This document shows positions 19,432 through 28,901 of a stretch of 64,000 nt of DNA, one piece after another. A program made the position numbers and the translations under genes. The notes beneath the pieces are model-generated. The model was not told where the DNA came from, did not search any database, and saw only the letters and a program-made list of their open reading frames with translations. Position 1 is the first letter of the stretch. The number at the start of each line of letters is the position of its first letter. The stretch is from Collimonas sp. OK242 (GTDB lineage Bacteria > Pseudomonadota > Gammaproteobacteria > Burkholderiales > Burkholderiaceae_D), in NCBI RefSeq assembly GCF_900107095.1, contig NZ_FNOR01000001.1, positions 294,359 through 358,358 on the forward strand, read 5' to 3'.

Positions 19432-20179
19432 GCATCAATCCTCTTCTGTTCATTCTGCAACGGTAATTTCCAAAGCCCCGGCCATCGACGTGCAACGTTT
19501 GACCAAACGTGTCTCTGACGCCAGCGGCGAGCTGCTGATCCTTGATGATATCAATTTTAACGTCCAGGGCGGCACCACGTTGGCAATTGTCGGCGCTTCC
19601 GGTTCCGGCAAGTCGACCTTGCTGGGCTTGCTGGCCGGGCTGGATACGCCTTCCTCCGGCACCGTGCATATCGACGGCAGTGATATTTTTGCTCTGGATG
19701 AAGATGGGCGGGCTGGTTTGCGTAAAGAGAAGCTCGGCTTCGTATTCCAGTCTTTCCAGCTGTTAAGCCATTTGAGCGCGTTGGAGAACGTCATGCTGCC
19801 GCTCGAACTGCGAGGCGACAAAGACGCCAGGGAGAAAGCGCAGGCCAAGCTGGAGCGGGTCGGCCTGGCGACACGCTTGCAACATTACCCCAAATATTTA
19901 TCCGGCGGCGAGCAGCAGCGGGTCGCATTGGCCCGCGCGTTCGTGACCGAGCCGCCGTTATTGTTTGCCGACGAGCCTACCGGCAGCCTCGATGCCGCTA
20001 CCGGCGATGCGGTGATTCAGCTGATGTTCGACCTGAACCAGGAACGCGGTTCAACCTTGGTTCTGGTGACGCACGATGCGTCGATTGCCATGCAGTGCCG
20101 CCAGACCATCACGATCGCCGCCGGCCGCCTGCTGCGGCCAGGCGATACCAGCGCCGCGGAGGCACAGATATTCCAGTAA
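19430..20179 (+). CDS. ybbA: ABC transporter ATPase of the LolD/YbbA type
   Basis: 249 residues. Walker [14 protein letters not shown]-loop FVFQSFQLL, signature [15 protein letters not shown], Walker [13 protein letters not shown] and the H-loop VTHDA are all intact. The sequence style and divergent position beside tesA match YbbA. The membrane partner YbbP is not next to it: the following gene is a LysR regulator. It may use a permease encoded elsewhere. The start ATG shares two bases with the tesA start codon on the other strand. Confidence 0.88.
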   Translation: MHQSSSVHSATVISKAPAIDVQRLTKRVSDASGELLILDDINFNVQGGTTLAIVGASGSGKSTLLGLLAGLDTPSSGTVHIDGSDIFALDEDGRAGLRKEKLGFVFQSFQLLSHLSALENVMLPLELRGDKDAREKAQAKLERVGLATRLQHYPKYLSGGEQQRVALARAFVTEPPLLFADEPTGSLDAATGDAVIQLMFDLNQERGSTLVLVTHDASIAMQCRQTITIAAGRLLRPGDTSAAEAQIFQ

Positions 20180-20279
20180 GCCTGGCATGAGGGTTGACGT
20201 GAGGCGCCGCTGTTCCCGCGTTGCTCAGGGCAGCCGGCTTAATCATACATCGTGCAGTGCATAAGATAGGACGAAGAAT

Positions 20280-21194
20280 ATGGATCGCTTGCAGTCAATG
20301 CGGGTTTTTGCGAAGGTGGTCGAGCAGGGCAGTTTTGTCGCCGCGGCCAAGGTGCTGGATATGTCGAATGCGGTGGTGACGCGCCTGGTCGCCGATCTGG
20401 AAAACCACCTCGGGATCCGCTTGCTGCATCGGTCGACGCGCCGCATGGCCTTGACCGAGCCGGGCCAGGCCTACCTGGAGCGGGTGCGGCAGATTCTGGA
20501 TGAAATCGACGAAGCGGAAGCCGCGGCCTCGGTGCTGTCGGGCCATCCGGCGGGGACGCTGCACATCTATTCTCAGATCGGCTTTGGCCAGACCCAGCTG
20601 GCGCGTTTGCTGCCTCTTTATTCCAAACAGTATCCCGATGTCCAGCTGGATGTGACGCTGTCGGATCGTACCGTCGATCTGATCGAAGAGGGCTTTGACG
20701 TCGGCGTTTTTTCGGTCAGCCAGAAATTCGACGCCAGCATGGTGGCGCGGCAGCTCGGCATTGCGGAGGTACTGTTATGCGCCTCGCCGGCCTATATTGC
20801 GGAACACGGCGTGCCGCAGACGCCGGAGGACCTGGCGCAGCATTCCTGCCTCAATTTCTCCCTGGAGCACTTGCGCCATCATTGGACTTTCCAGTCCGCC
20901 CAGGGCACCTCGGTTATTCCTATCACCAGCAAAGTGATGTCGAACAATACCGACCTGCTGCGGCACTGCCTGCTGGCCGGGATGGGAATCGCCATGCGCA
21001 GTTCTTATACGCTGGGCGACGACATGGTGGCGGGGCGCGTGGTGCGGGTGCTGGCGGACTATCAGATCAACAAGGTGGCGGTGCGCCTGGTGTATCCGAG
21101 CCGGCGGTTGCTGTCGGCCAAGGTGCGTAGTTTTGTCGACTTCATGATGGCGCAATTCCCGCATCCGGATTGCGATCCCTGGCTGGCATCGTGA
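20280..21194 (+). CDS. LysR-type transcriptional regulator
   Basis: 304 residues with the winged helix-turn-helix at the N-terminus (MRVFAKVVEQGSFVAAAKVL, TRLVADLENHLGIRLLHRST) and a periplasmic-binding-like effector domain afterwards. It resembles the CrgA/DmlR subgroup. No divergent target gene sits beside it; ybbA is upstream in the same direction with a 100-bp gap, so the target is unknown. Confidence 0.92.
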   Translation: MDRLQSMRVFAKVVEQGSFVAAAKVLDMSNAVVTRLVADLENHLGIRLLHRSTRRMALTEPGQAYLERVRQILDEIDEAEAAASVLSGHPAGTLHIYSQIGFGQTQLARLLPLYSKQYPDVQLDVTLSDRTVDLIEEGFDVGVFSVSQKFDASMVARQLGIAEVLLCASPAYIAEHGVPQTPEDLAQHSCLNFSLEHLRHHWTFQSAQGTSVIPITSKVMSNNTDLLRHCLLAGMGIAMRSSYTLGDDMVAGRVVRVLADYQINKVAVRLVYPSRRLLSAKVRSFVDFMMAQFPHPDCDPWLAS

Positions 21195-21237
21195 TAAATT
21201 GCGGGACAGAGTTTAATAGCCGCCGTAGCGCCGCCGA

Positions 21238-21660
21238 TCAGACGCCGGTCAGGCGTCGCAATAAATTGCCTTCTTGCTGCCAGTGGCGGCGCTCCGGAGT
21301 GCTCTGAGCTTCGGCTTGCAGCTCTGCTGCGCTTTTTTCCATCTGCGCCTGCAGGATTCTTTCGGCCAGGCGCAAATCCATTTCTACCGGCGCCAGAAAA
21401 GCTACTACGTCACCGCGCTGTATCAGCAGGGTCGGGAAATTGTCGACGTCAAGGTCGCCGATGAGGTCGGCCTGGTCCTCTATGTCTATCCAGGTGAATT
21501 GCGCTTGCGGGTGGCGTTGCGCCAGCGCCGTGAAGTTCGCGAAATACTCCCGGCAACTGCCGCACCAGGCCGCGCACAGGCAAGCCACTACCCAGCCATC
21601 GTTGGATAGGGTGGCGGCAAGTTCTTGGTGGTTATCGTTGTTGAGAGTAAGGATCAGCAT
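21238..21660 (-). CDS. Thioredoxin-family protein with WCGSC active site
   Basis: 140 residues. The N-terminal half has a thioredoxin fold with the active site AAWCGSCREYF (Cys33 and Cys36), a cis-proline context NFPTLLI, and a final helix. The variable residue is Ser instead of the Pro of classical thioredoxin (WCGPC), which usually shifts the redox potential. No signal peptide is visible, so it should be cytoplasmic. It stands alone between a convergent LysR gene and the tsaB operon. Confidence 0.85.
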   Translation of the reverse strand: MLILTLNNDNHQELAATLSNDGWVVACLCAAWCGSCREYFANFTALAQRHPQAQFTWIDIEDQADLIGDLDVDNFPTLLIQRGDVVAFLAPVEMDLRLAERILQAQMEKSAAELQAEAQSTPERRHWQQEGNLLRRLTGV

Positions 21661-21824
21661 TCGCGGTATTTTACAGCGAGCGGGCGTAATTCTGCTTGAA
21701 TACCCGCGGTTTGGGGGTTCTTGGGACGTTTGCGCTGCGTTTGTGTTGATTTAGCGCCGATTTGGCCTGTGCCAATCGCGCAGAGTGCAGCCGAAGCGGC
21801 GTCGGGCGCGGTAAAATACGGCCC

Positions 21825-22529
21825 ATGCAGACCATTCTTGCCATCGAAACATCTACCGAACTGGCCTCCGCCGCCTTATTGCGCGACGGCCAGGTGATCA
21901 CGCGCGAATCGGCGGGCGTCCAGACACACTCTCTTGCCATTCTCCCCATGGTGCAAAGCTTGCTTGCCGAGGCCGGCATCAGCCTGGCGCAATGCGATGC
22001 GCTGGCTTTCGGCGTTGGCCCTGGCTCGTTCACCGGCGTGCGCACCGCTTGCGGCATCGTGCAAGGGCTGGCATTCGGCGCCGATTTGCCGGTGTTGCCA
22101 GTGGTGACGCTGGCCGCCATGGCGCAAGCTTGCCGCGACCTCAACGGCGCCGGCGAAGTACTGGCGGTGCTGGATGCGCGCATGGGCGAGGTGTATTGGG
22201 CGCAATACCGTTTTGCCGCGAATCTCTGGCAGGTGGTCGTCGAGCCGACTTTATCGGCGCCGGTGCTAGTGTCGCCCTTGGCCGCAGAAAACGGTGCGCT
22301 GCAAGCTTGCGGTAATGGCCTGACGGCGTATGCGGAAGCGTTTGCGACGGCGCCTTTCGCAGCCGGCGGCTGGCCGGCGGTGATGCCGAATGCACGCCAG
22401 ATCGCCCAGTTGGGCCGCGTTGCGCTGGCTCAGGGGCTGGGTCTAAGCGCGCTCGAAGCACAACCCTTGTATTTACGTAACAAGGTGGCGCTCACCATTG
22501 CCGAGCGCGCCGCCAAGGTGCATCCATGA
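21825..22529 (+). CDS. tsaB: tRNA N6-threonylcarbamoyladenosine modification protein TsaB
   Basis: 234 residues of the YeaZ/TsaB family, a partner of TsaD and TsaE in making t6A37 on ANN-decoding tRNAs. The N-terminus MQTILAIETSTELASAALL is the ASKHA-fold phosphate-1 loop, and FGVGPGSFTGVRTACGI is the family hallmark. I start at the ATG at 21825 because upstream frame residues are not conserved. It overlaps rimI by ATGA, as in many bacteria. Confidence 0.93.
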   Translation: MQTILAIETSTELASAALLRDGQVITRESAGVQTHSLAILPMVQSLLAEAGISLAQCDALAFGVGPGSFTGVRTACGIVQGLAFGADLPVLPVVTLAAMAQACRDLNGAGEVLAVLDARMGEVYWAQYRFAANLWQVVVEPTLSAPVLVSPLAAENGALQACGNGLTAYAEAFATAPFAAGGWPAVMPNARQIAQLGRVALAQGLGLSALEAQPLYLRNKVALTIAERAAKVHP

Positions 22530-23011
22530 GTGCGAACGTACGGTCAACGCTCGATTTGTTGCGGCCGCTGTCATTTGCCGCCATGCGCATCGAAGACCTG
22601 GATGAGGTGGTGGCGATCGAAAAGAGTGTGTATTCCCATCCCTGGACCCGTGGCAATTTTGTCGATTCTATCCAGAGCGGTTATCAGTGCTGGGTCTTGC
22701 GCGATGCCGCCCAGGTCATGCTGGGTTATTTTTTCGTGATGCAGGCGCTGGATGAAGCGCATCTGCTGAATATCAGCGTGCATGGCGACATGCATGGGCG
22801 CGGCATCGGCAAGATGCTGCTCGATAAAGTCTGCCTGCTGGCGCATCAGCAGAAGATGCAATCGATATTGCTGGAAGTGCGGCCCTCGAATACGCGCGCG
22901 ATTGTTATCTATCAGCGCTATGGCTTTGTCGAGATCGGCCGGCGCCGGGACTATTATCCGGCGGCTGGCGACAAGCGCGAAGAAGCTATTGTGATGAGGC
23001 TGGCCTTATGA
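22526..23011 (+). CDS. rimI: Ribosomal protein S18-alanine N-acetyltransferase RimI
   Basis: 161-residue GNAT acetyltransferase. The acetyl-CoA loop is VHGDMHGRGIGKMLLD, preceded by the HLLNISV strand; the C-terminal YQRYGFVEIGRRRDYYP and the REEAIVMRL ending are typical of RimI. It acetylates the N-terminal alanine of ribosomal protein S18. It overlaps both neighbours by ATGA, so the tsaB-rimI-udg genes are translationally coupled. Confidence 0.92.
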   Translation: MSANVRSTLDLLRPLSFAAMRIEDLDEVVAIEKSVYSHPWTRGNFVDSIQSGYQCWVLRDAAQVMLGYFFVMQALDEAHLLNISVHGDMHGRGIGKMLLDKVCLLAHQQKMQSILLEVRPSNTRAIVIYQRYGFVEIGRRRDYYPAAGDKREEAIVMRLAL

Positions 23012-23874
23012 GCGAGCTGAGCAGGCGCGGCGTTTTCCTCGACGAGATCGGCCTCGGCCCGCTGTGGCTGCGGCGCGACGGCGGTTTGCCGGAGGCGGAA
23101 CCGATCGATGCAGATGCAACGCCGCAGCAGGCGTTCGCGCCGGCAATTGAAATTCCTGTTGCAGAGTCGCCTGTCGAAGCTGAAGCAGTAGTCCAGGCGC
23201 AGAGCGTGCCGCTGAACAACGCCGCTGTTTCGGCCTGGGGCGACGACGATGCGCCAGTGACGTCGCCTGTAACGACCACCACGGTTTTACCCGCTGCCAT
23301 GGATTGGCGGCAATTGCAAAAAGCCGTCGCCGGCTGCACTGCTTGCGGGCTTTGCCGTGGGCGCAAAAATACCGTGTTCGGTGTTGGCGACAACAAGGCA
23401 AAATGGCTGTTTATCGGCGAAGGCCCGGGACGCAACGAGGATATCCAGGGGGAGCCGTTCGTCGGTCCGGCCGGTAAATTGCTCGATAACATCCTGCTGG
23501 CGATGGGCTTGAAGCGCGGCGAAAATGCCTACATCGCCAATATCGTCAAATGCCGGCCAACCGACGGCACCGGCCGCGACCGTCCGCCTGCAGCTGATGA
23601 GGTGGCGGCTTGCCTGCCGTATCTGCAACGCCAGATAGAACTGATCCAGCCGACCATACTGGTTGCCTTGGGCAAGACTGCGGCCTTGTCTTTGCTCGGA
23701 CTCGATCCGGCGACTCCTGTCTCGAAACTGCGCGGCACCGTGCATCGTTATGCCGATCGTCCTTTGGTGGTGACTTACCATCCGGCTTATCTGTTGCGCC
23801 AGCTGGCCGACAAAGGTAAAGTCTGGAGCGATTTGTGCCTGGCCATGAGTACCTATGCCAACGTCGATCGGTGA
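23008..23874 (+). CDS. Family-4 uracil-DNA glycosylase (iron-sulfur type)
   Basis: 288 residues. The catalytic domain begins near residue 100 with the cysteines AGCTACGLC (Cys110, 113, 116), continues through the uracil-binding motif GEGPGRNEDIQGEPFVGPAG, NIVKCRP and VAACLPYL (further cluster cysteines), and ends with the HPAYLLR motif. These are the marks of [4Fe-4S] family-4 UDG, which removes uracil from DNA. The first 100 residues are low-complexity and Ala/Pro/Glu rich and likely disordered. It sits in the tsaB-rimI operon and overlaps the next gene by 20 bp. Confidence 0.9.
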   Translation: MSELSRRGVFLDEIGLGPLWLRRDGGLPEAEPIDADATPQQAFAPAIEIPVAESPVEAEAVVQAQSVPLNNAAVSAWGDDDAPVTSPVTTTTVLPAAMDWRQLQKAVAGCTACGLCRGRKNTVFGVGDNKAKWLFIGEGPGRNEDIQGEPFVGPAGKLLDNILLAMGLKRGENAYIANIVKCRPTDGTGRDRPPAADEVAACLPYLQRQIELIQPTILVALGKTAALSLLGLDPATPVSKLRGTVHRYADRPLVVTYHPAYLLRQLADKGKVWSDLCLAMSTYANVDR

Positions 23875-24847
23875 TCTTGCCGCAGCGCATGCCGGTGCAT
23901 GCCAGGAGCAGTTTCACCGGCGCTGGAATCACCTGTTTGATCCGCATGTGCGGGCGCTGGCCTGGTTGCTGGATGCGCCTGATTTGCTCGATCCCAAGGC
24001 TGCGCAGTGGCAAGGAAAGATCGCCAGCTACGCTGACGCCGATCTGGCCGCGTGGCTGACCGAGCTGGAGCAGATCCCGGAAAAGCTGCAGGCATTGCAT
24101 CACTACATAGGCCGCCTGCCATCGAGCCGTCTGGGACTATATGCAGAAAAATTGCTGGCGTTCTACTTTGAACAACGGCAGATGCTGGTGGCGCACGGCG
24201 TGCAAGTCCGGGCCAGCAAGAACGACACCATAGGCGAATTCGATTTCTTGTTGCAGCTCAACGGCGGCCTGGTCCACTGGGAGTTCGCGACCAAGTTTTA
24301 TTTGCTGGAAACCAGCGGCAAGAGTCTGCAGCCGGACGATTTTCTGGGGCCGAACCTGGCCGACTCGCTGGGCGCGAAAATGCAAAAGATTTTGCAGCGT
24401 CAACTGGTTTTATCGCAGCATCCTGCCGCCCAGATCCATCTGAGCGAGCCGGTCACCTCAGCGCAGGCCTTGATAAAAGGCTGGTTGTTTTATCCCGATG
24501 CGCATGTGCGTCTGCCCGCAGTGCTGGGCGTATCCGCCCACGCTTGCCGTGGCTATTGGTGCAGCCTGTCAGCCTTGCCGCTGGAGCCGTCAGCCATGTA
24601 TCAGATATTGCCGCGCCAGCGCTGGCTGGCGCCGGCAAAAACAGCGCTTGAGCATGCACTCAGCGCGGCGGATGCGCGGTTGGCCCTGTCGGAGCATTTC
24701 GCCGGCGACGCTGCGCCGGTATTGCTGGCGACCTTACGCCCGGAAGGCGGCTACGGCCTGGAAACAGGCAGGGGTTTTGTGGTGCCGGACGACTGGGCGG
24801 GAAGAGCCGCAGCCCAGCGCCATCTGACTGTGGGTAAGGCGGGGTAG
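23855..24847 (+). CDS. DUF1853-family protein, possible PD-(D/E)XK nuclease fold
   Basis: 330 residues of the uncharacterised DUF1853 family. The core (about residues 90-160) reads LYAEKLLAFYFEQRQ, then TIGEFDFLL, then VHWEFATKFYLL. The glutamate in the helix, the GE-x-D, and the E-x3-K that follow resemble the catalytic layout of PD-(D/E)XK nucleases; this is my reading of the motif. The C-terminal part holds GWWC/GYWC-like tryptophans (GYWCSLSALP). Its start lies inside the 3' end of the uracil-DNA glycosylase gene, so it is probably co-translated and may act in nucleic-acid processing. Confidence 0.75.
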   Translation: MPTSIGDLAAAHAGACQEQFHRRWNHLFDPHVRALAWLLDAPDLLDPKAAQWQGKIASYADADLAAWLTELEQIPEKLQALHHYIGRLPSSRLGLYAEKLLAFYFEQRQMLVAHGVQVRASKNDTIGEFDFLLQLNGGLVHWEFATKFYLLETSGKSLQPDDFLGPNLADSLGAKMQKILQRQLVLSQHPAAQIHLSEPVTSAQALIKGWLFYPDAHVRLPAVLGVSAHACRGYWCSLSALPLEPSAMYQILPRQRWLAPAKTALEHALSAADARLALSEHFAGDAAPVLLATLRPEGGYGLETGRGFVVPDDWAGRAAAQRHLTVGKAG

Positions 24848-24907
24848 AGGTCTGATGCGGAGCGGGTGGATTTATTCGACCGTTCTAATGCCTGCTGAAT
24901 GCTTGAC

Positions 24908-26170
24908 TCAGTGTTTGACTTCACCAATCAAGGCCAGCGAATCGTGTTCGCGTTGATTCTCCGCATGCTTGCGCATGATGAGAAGCATGATGCCGGCGAC
25001 AAACGAGCCAAACAGGAAGATCACGATATTCACGTCAAGATCCATTTTGATCATCAGCGCATACAGCACCAGCATGGTGAGTATCGACAGGTTTTCATTG
25101 AAATTTTGCACCGCGATCGAATGACCCGCGCTCATCAGCACGTGACCGCGATGTTGCAGGAGGGCATTCATCGGCACGACGAAATAGCCTGACAAAGCGC
25201 CAATAATGATCAGTAAGGGATAGGCCAGCCAGACCGAGTGCACCACCGTCATCGCCATCACGACCAGCCCCATCACAACTCCCATGGGCATCACTGTCAG
25301 CGATTTTTTCAAGGGAATCATGCGCGCTGCGACGCCCGCGCCGATGGCCACGCCAAATGCCACCACGCCTTGCAGTATGGCCGCTTTGTCGAGCGGCATG
25401 CCGAGCGATTTTTCAGCCCATTTCAGCACGATGAATTGCAACGTTGCGCCGGCGCCCCAGAACAGGGTGGTGACTGCCAGCGAGATCTGGCCCAGTTTGT
25501 CTTTCCACAGAATTGAACAGCAATTGGCAAAATCAACGATGAGCTTGCTGGGCCTGTGTTGCTGGTGCGGGTAGCGGGCGCCGGTGTCAGGGATATTCAG
25601 ATTGAAAATCGTGGCGACGATATACAGGATGCCGATAACGGTGAGCGCTGCATGGGTGGGGGTATTCAGATTCAGGTTAAGAATCGGTATATGCCATTGC
25701 AGCAAGATTGCAGTGATATGGGGGCTGATCAAAGCGCCGCCCAGAACCGTGCCGAAGATGATCGAGGCCATGGTCAGGCCTTCAATCCAGCCGTTCGCCG
25801 CTACCAGCTTTTCCGGTGGCAGCAATTCGGTCAGGATGCCATATTTGGCGGGCGAATAAGCAGCCGCGCCGAAGCCGACTATGGCATAAGCGATCAATGG
25901 ATGGACATCGAAGAACATCAACAGACAACCGAAGATCTTGAGCATGTTGGTGATGAGCATCACCCGGCCTTTCGGCAGAGAATCGGCGAAAGCGCCGACA
26001 AAAGCGGCCAACAGCACATAAGACAAGACAAAAAACAATTTCAGCAGCGGTGTCATCCAGTCCGGTGAGGACATTTCCGCCAGTACGGCGATTGCCGCTA
26101 TGAACAGGGCGTTATCGGCCAGCGAAGAAAAAAACTGCGCCGCCATGATGGTGTAAAAACCGCGATTCAT
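24908..26170 (-). CDS. lplT: Lysophospholipid transporter LplT (MFS)
   Basis: 420 residues with about twelve membrane segments. The N-terminus MNRGFYTIMAAQFFSSLADNALFIAA is characteristic of LplT, which flips lysophosphatidylethanolamine into the cytoplasm for reacylation. I use the ATG at 26170, with TGGGA eight bases upstream; the frame extends to 26260 but those 30 residues are not family-like. The acyltransferase Aas, its enterobacterial partner, is not encoded here. It is divergent from alr. Confidence 0.9.
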   Translation of the reverse strand: MNRGFYTIMAAQFFSSLADNALFIAAIAVLAEMSSPDWMTPLLKLFFVLSYVLLAAFVGAFADSLPKGRVMLITNMLKIFGCLLMFFDVHPLIAYAIVGFGAAAYSPAKYGILTELLPPEKLVAANGWIEGLTMASIIFGTVLGGALISPHITAILLQWHIPILNLNLNTPTHAALTVIGILYIVATIFNLNIPDTGARYPHQQHRPSKLIVDFANCCSILWKDKLGQISLAVTTLFWGAGATLQFIVLKWAEKSLGMPLDKAAILQGVVAFGVAIGAGVAARMIPLKKSLTVMPMGVVMGLVVMAMTVVHSVWLAYPLLIIIGALSGYFVVPMNALLQHRGHVLMSAGHSIAVQNFNENLSILTMLVLYALMIKMDLDVNIVIFLFGSFVAGIMLLIMRKHAENQREHDSLALIGEVKH

Positions 26171-26372
26171 CCGCATCCCAGAATGTAACAATGTGTCCCC
26201 GGCCTGCTTTATACCATGAAAATATGACCGATTCGTGATTATGAGACATGCCAAAGACAAAACGTTCTGTGAAATTTCGATGGAATTATAGTGATTGCCA
26301 ATTCATCACCGACGGCGCATCCGGTAAAATGGACGCTTCAACGCGCCTCGCAAATTCTGCCTATTCCCACCC

Positions 26373-27449
26373 ATGCCAAGACCCCTAGTTGCCACCATAG
26401 ATATTTCTGCGCTGCAGCACAATCTGCGTATTGCCAAATCGCACGCTCTCGACGCGAAGATCTGGGCAGTGGTCAAGGCCAATGCCTACGGCCACGGTTT
26501 GGAGCGCGGCATACGCGGTTTTGCGGAAGCGGACGGGCTGGCGTTGATTGAGCCGGAAAATGCGCTGCGTCTGCGCGAGCTGGGTTGGCAAAAGCCGATC
26601 CTGCTGCTGGAAGGCATCTTCGACGCCGCCGATCTGGAGACCGTGGTCCGGGCCCGGCTCGACTTTGCCATCCATTGCGTCGAACAGATCGTCTGGCTGG
26701 AGCAGGCCCGGTTGAGCGGGCCGCTCGACGTTCATCTGAAAATGAACAGCGGCATGAACCGGCTCGGTTTCAAGCCGGAAGCCTATCGCAGCGCCTACCA
26801 GCGTTTGCGGGCGATCCCGGCGGTACAAAAAATCACGTTGATGACGCATTTCGCGAATGCCGATGAGCCGTTGAATCCAGGTTTGCCGTTGCAGCAGCAG
26901 GTGCAGCGGTTCGAGCAAGGTATTTCAGGTCTCAGCGAAGAACGCAGCGTCGCCAATTCTGCCGCAGATCTGATGCATCCCGAGCTGAAATCGGATTGGG
27001 TACGGCCTGGCATCATGCTATATGGCGCCACCCCCGGCGGCGCCAGCGCCGAACAGTTCGGCCTGAAGCCGGCGATGACGCTCACCAGCAAGATTATCGG
27101 CATCCAGCGTATCGGCGCCGGCGAAGCGATTGGTTACGGGAGCCGTTTTGTCGCGGCCGCACCGATGGTCATAGGTGCAGTTGCTTGCGGTTATGCCGAC
27201 GGCTATCCGCGCCACGCGCCGAACGGTACGCCAGTGCTGGTTGACGGTGTGCGTACTGTTACCGTGGGGCGGGTATCGATGGACATGTTGTCGGTCGACC
27301 TGACCAGCGTGCCGGGCGCAGCGGTCGGTAGCGCGGTGACCTTGTGGGGCAAGGGCTTGCCGATCGATGAGGTGGCGCATGCGGCCGGGACGATCGGATA
27401 TGAATTGATGTGCGCCCTGGCTGCACGGGTTAAAGTGGTGGACTTGTAA
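26373..27449 (+). CDS. alr: Alanine racemase, biosynthetic
   Basis: 358-residue PLP enzyme that interconverts L- and D-alanine for peptidoglycan. The PLP lysine is Lys35 in VVKANAYGHG, and the second catalytic base is the tyrosine in AIGYGSRFV near residue 250. The SMDMLSVDLT motif is also present. Length is normal. Divergent from lplT and 80 bp upstream of radA, with which it may share a transcript. Confidence 0.95.
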   Translation: MPRPLVATIDISALQHNLRIAKSHALDAKIWAVVKANAYGHGLERGIRGFAEADGLALIEPENALRLRELGWQKPILLLEGIFDAADLETVVRARLDFAIHCVEQIVWLEQARLSGPLDVHLKMNSGMNRLGFKPEAYRSAYQRLRAIPAVQKITLMTHFANADEPLNPGLPLQQQVQRFEQGISGLSEERSVANSAADLMHPELKSDWVRPGIMLYGATPGGASAEQFGLKPAMTLTSKIIGIQRIGAGEAIGYGSRFVAAAPMVIGAVACGYADGYPRHAPNGTPVLVDGVRTVTVGRVSMDMLSVDLTSVPGAAVGSAVTLWGKGLPIDEVAHAAGTIGYELMCALAARVKVVDL

Positions 27450-27530
27450 CAGTGCAGCAGTACGCCAGCGCAGCGCGCAGACCGACAGTAAGGGGCAGTA
27501 AGCCCGCCACTAATATGACTATGGAATCGA

Positions 27531-28901
27531 ATGGCCAAAGCTAAAACCAATTACACCTGCACCGAATGCGGCGGCGTTGCCAACAAATGGACCGGCCAGT
27601 GCCCGTCGTGCGGGCAATGGAACACATTGGTGGAAACCATCGTGGAAGCAGTCGGCAACCGTTTTTCCAATCAGCACCAGGGCCTGGCGCAGACCGCGCC
27701 GGTGATGACCCTGGCCGATATCGAGGCCATCGACGTGCCGCGCTTCGGCACCGGTATCGAGGAATTCGACCGGGTGCTAGGCGGCGGACTGGTGGCCGGC
27801 GGGGTAGTGCTGATCGGCGGCGATCCGGGTATCGGCAAATCGACCTTGCTCTTGCAAGCGTTGGCAAACCTGTCGAAAATAAAGAGTGTGCTGTACGTCA
27901 GCGGCGAAGAATCCGGCGCGCAAATCGCCTTGCGCGCCAAGCGGCTGGCGGTGGACGCCAAGGATCTCAAGCTGCAGGCTGAAATCCAGCTGGAAAAAAT
28001 TCTCAACACTTTGGCGGAGCATAAACCCGAAGTGGCGGTCATCGATTCGATCCAGACCGTTTATTCCGATGCCCTCAGCTCGGCTCCCGGCTCGGTGGCG
28101 CAGGTGCGTGAATGCGCGGCGCAGCTGACGCGGGTTGCCAAGCAATCGGGCATCACCATCATCATGGTCGGCCACGTGACCAAGGAAGGCGCGTTGGCAG
28201 GGCCGCGCGTGCTGGAGCATATTGTCGATACGGTATTGTACTTTGAAGGCGACACCCATTCCAGCTTCCGCCTGGTGCGGGCATTCAAGAATCGCTTCGG
28301 CGCGGTCAATGAGCTTGGCGTGTTTGCGATGACGGAAAAGGGCTTGAAGGGGGTCTCCAATCCGTCGGCGCTGTTCTTGTCGCAGCATGACAACCAGGTG
28401 CCGGGCTCCTGCGTGATGGTGACGCAGGAAGGCACGCGGCCGCTGCTGGTGGAAATCCAGGCGCTGGTCGATGCCTCGCACGTGCCGAATGCGCGCCGGC
28501 TGTCGGTCGGGCTGGAGCAGAATCGGCTGGCGATGCTGCTGGCGGTGTTGCATCGTCATGCCGGCATTGCGGCGTTTGACCAGGATGTGTTCATCAATGC
28601 GGTCGGCGGCGTCAAGATTACCGAGCCGGCCGCCGATATGGCGGTACTGCTGGCGATTAATTCGTCGATGCGCAACCGGCCGCTGCCGCGTGGCTTGGTG
28701 GTGTTCGGCGAGGTTGGCCTGGCGGGGGAAATCCGGCCGGCGCCGCGCGGCCAGGAACGTTTGCGCGAAGCCGCCAAGCTGGGCTTCTCGATTGCCATGA
28801 TTCCCAAGGCGAATATGCCGAAACAAGAGATCGAAGGTTTGAAAGTGATTGGCGTCGAGCGCATCGATGACGCTTTGAGCAAGATACGCGACGCTGAGTA
28901 G
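27531..28901 (+). CDS. radA: DNA repair protein RadA
   Basis: 456 residues. A C4 zinc finger CTECGG...CPSCGQW opens the protein, followed by the RecA-like core with Walker A GGDPGIGKST, the RadA-specific KNRFG motif, and a C-terminal Lon-protease-like domain (PRGLVVFGEVGLAGEIRP). RadA promotes branch migration during recombination. The last codons form one arm of a perfect 18-bp inverted repeat whose other arm lies just past the stop. Confidence 0.97.
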   Translation: MAKAKTNYTCTECGGVANKWTGQCPSCGQWNTLVETIVEAVGNRFSNQHQGLAQTAPVMTLADIEAIDVPRFGTGIEEFDRVLGGGLVAGGVVLIGGDPGIGKSTLLLQALANLSKIKSVLYVSGEESGAQIALRAKRLAVDAKDLKLQAEIQLEKILNTLAEHKPEVAVIDSIQTVYSDALSSAPGSVAQVRECAAQLTRVAKQSGITIIMVGHVTKEGALAGPRVLEHIVDTVLYFEGDTHSSFRLVRAFKNRFGAVNELGVFAMTEKGLKGVSNPSALFLSQHDNQVPGSCVMVTQEGTRPLLVEIQALVDASHVPNARRLSVGLEQNRLAMLLAVLHRHAGIAAFDQDVFINAVGGVKITEPAADMAVLLAINSSMRNRPLPRGLVVFGEVGLAGEIRPAPRGQERLREAAKLGFSIAMIPKANMPKQEIEGLKVIGVERIDDALSKIRDAE

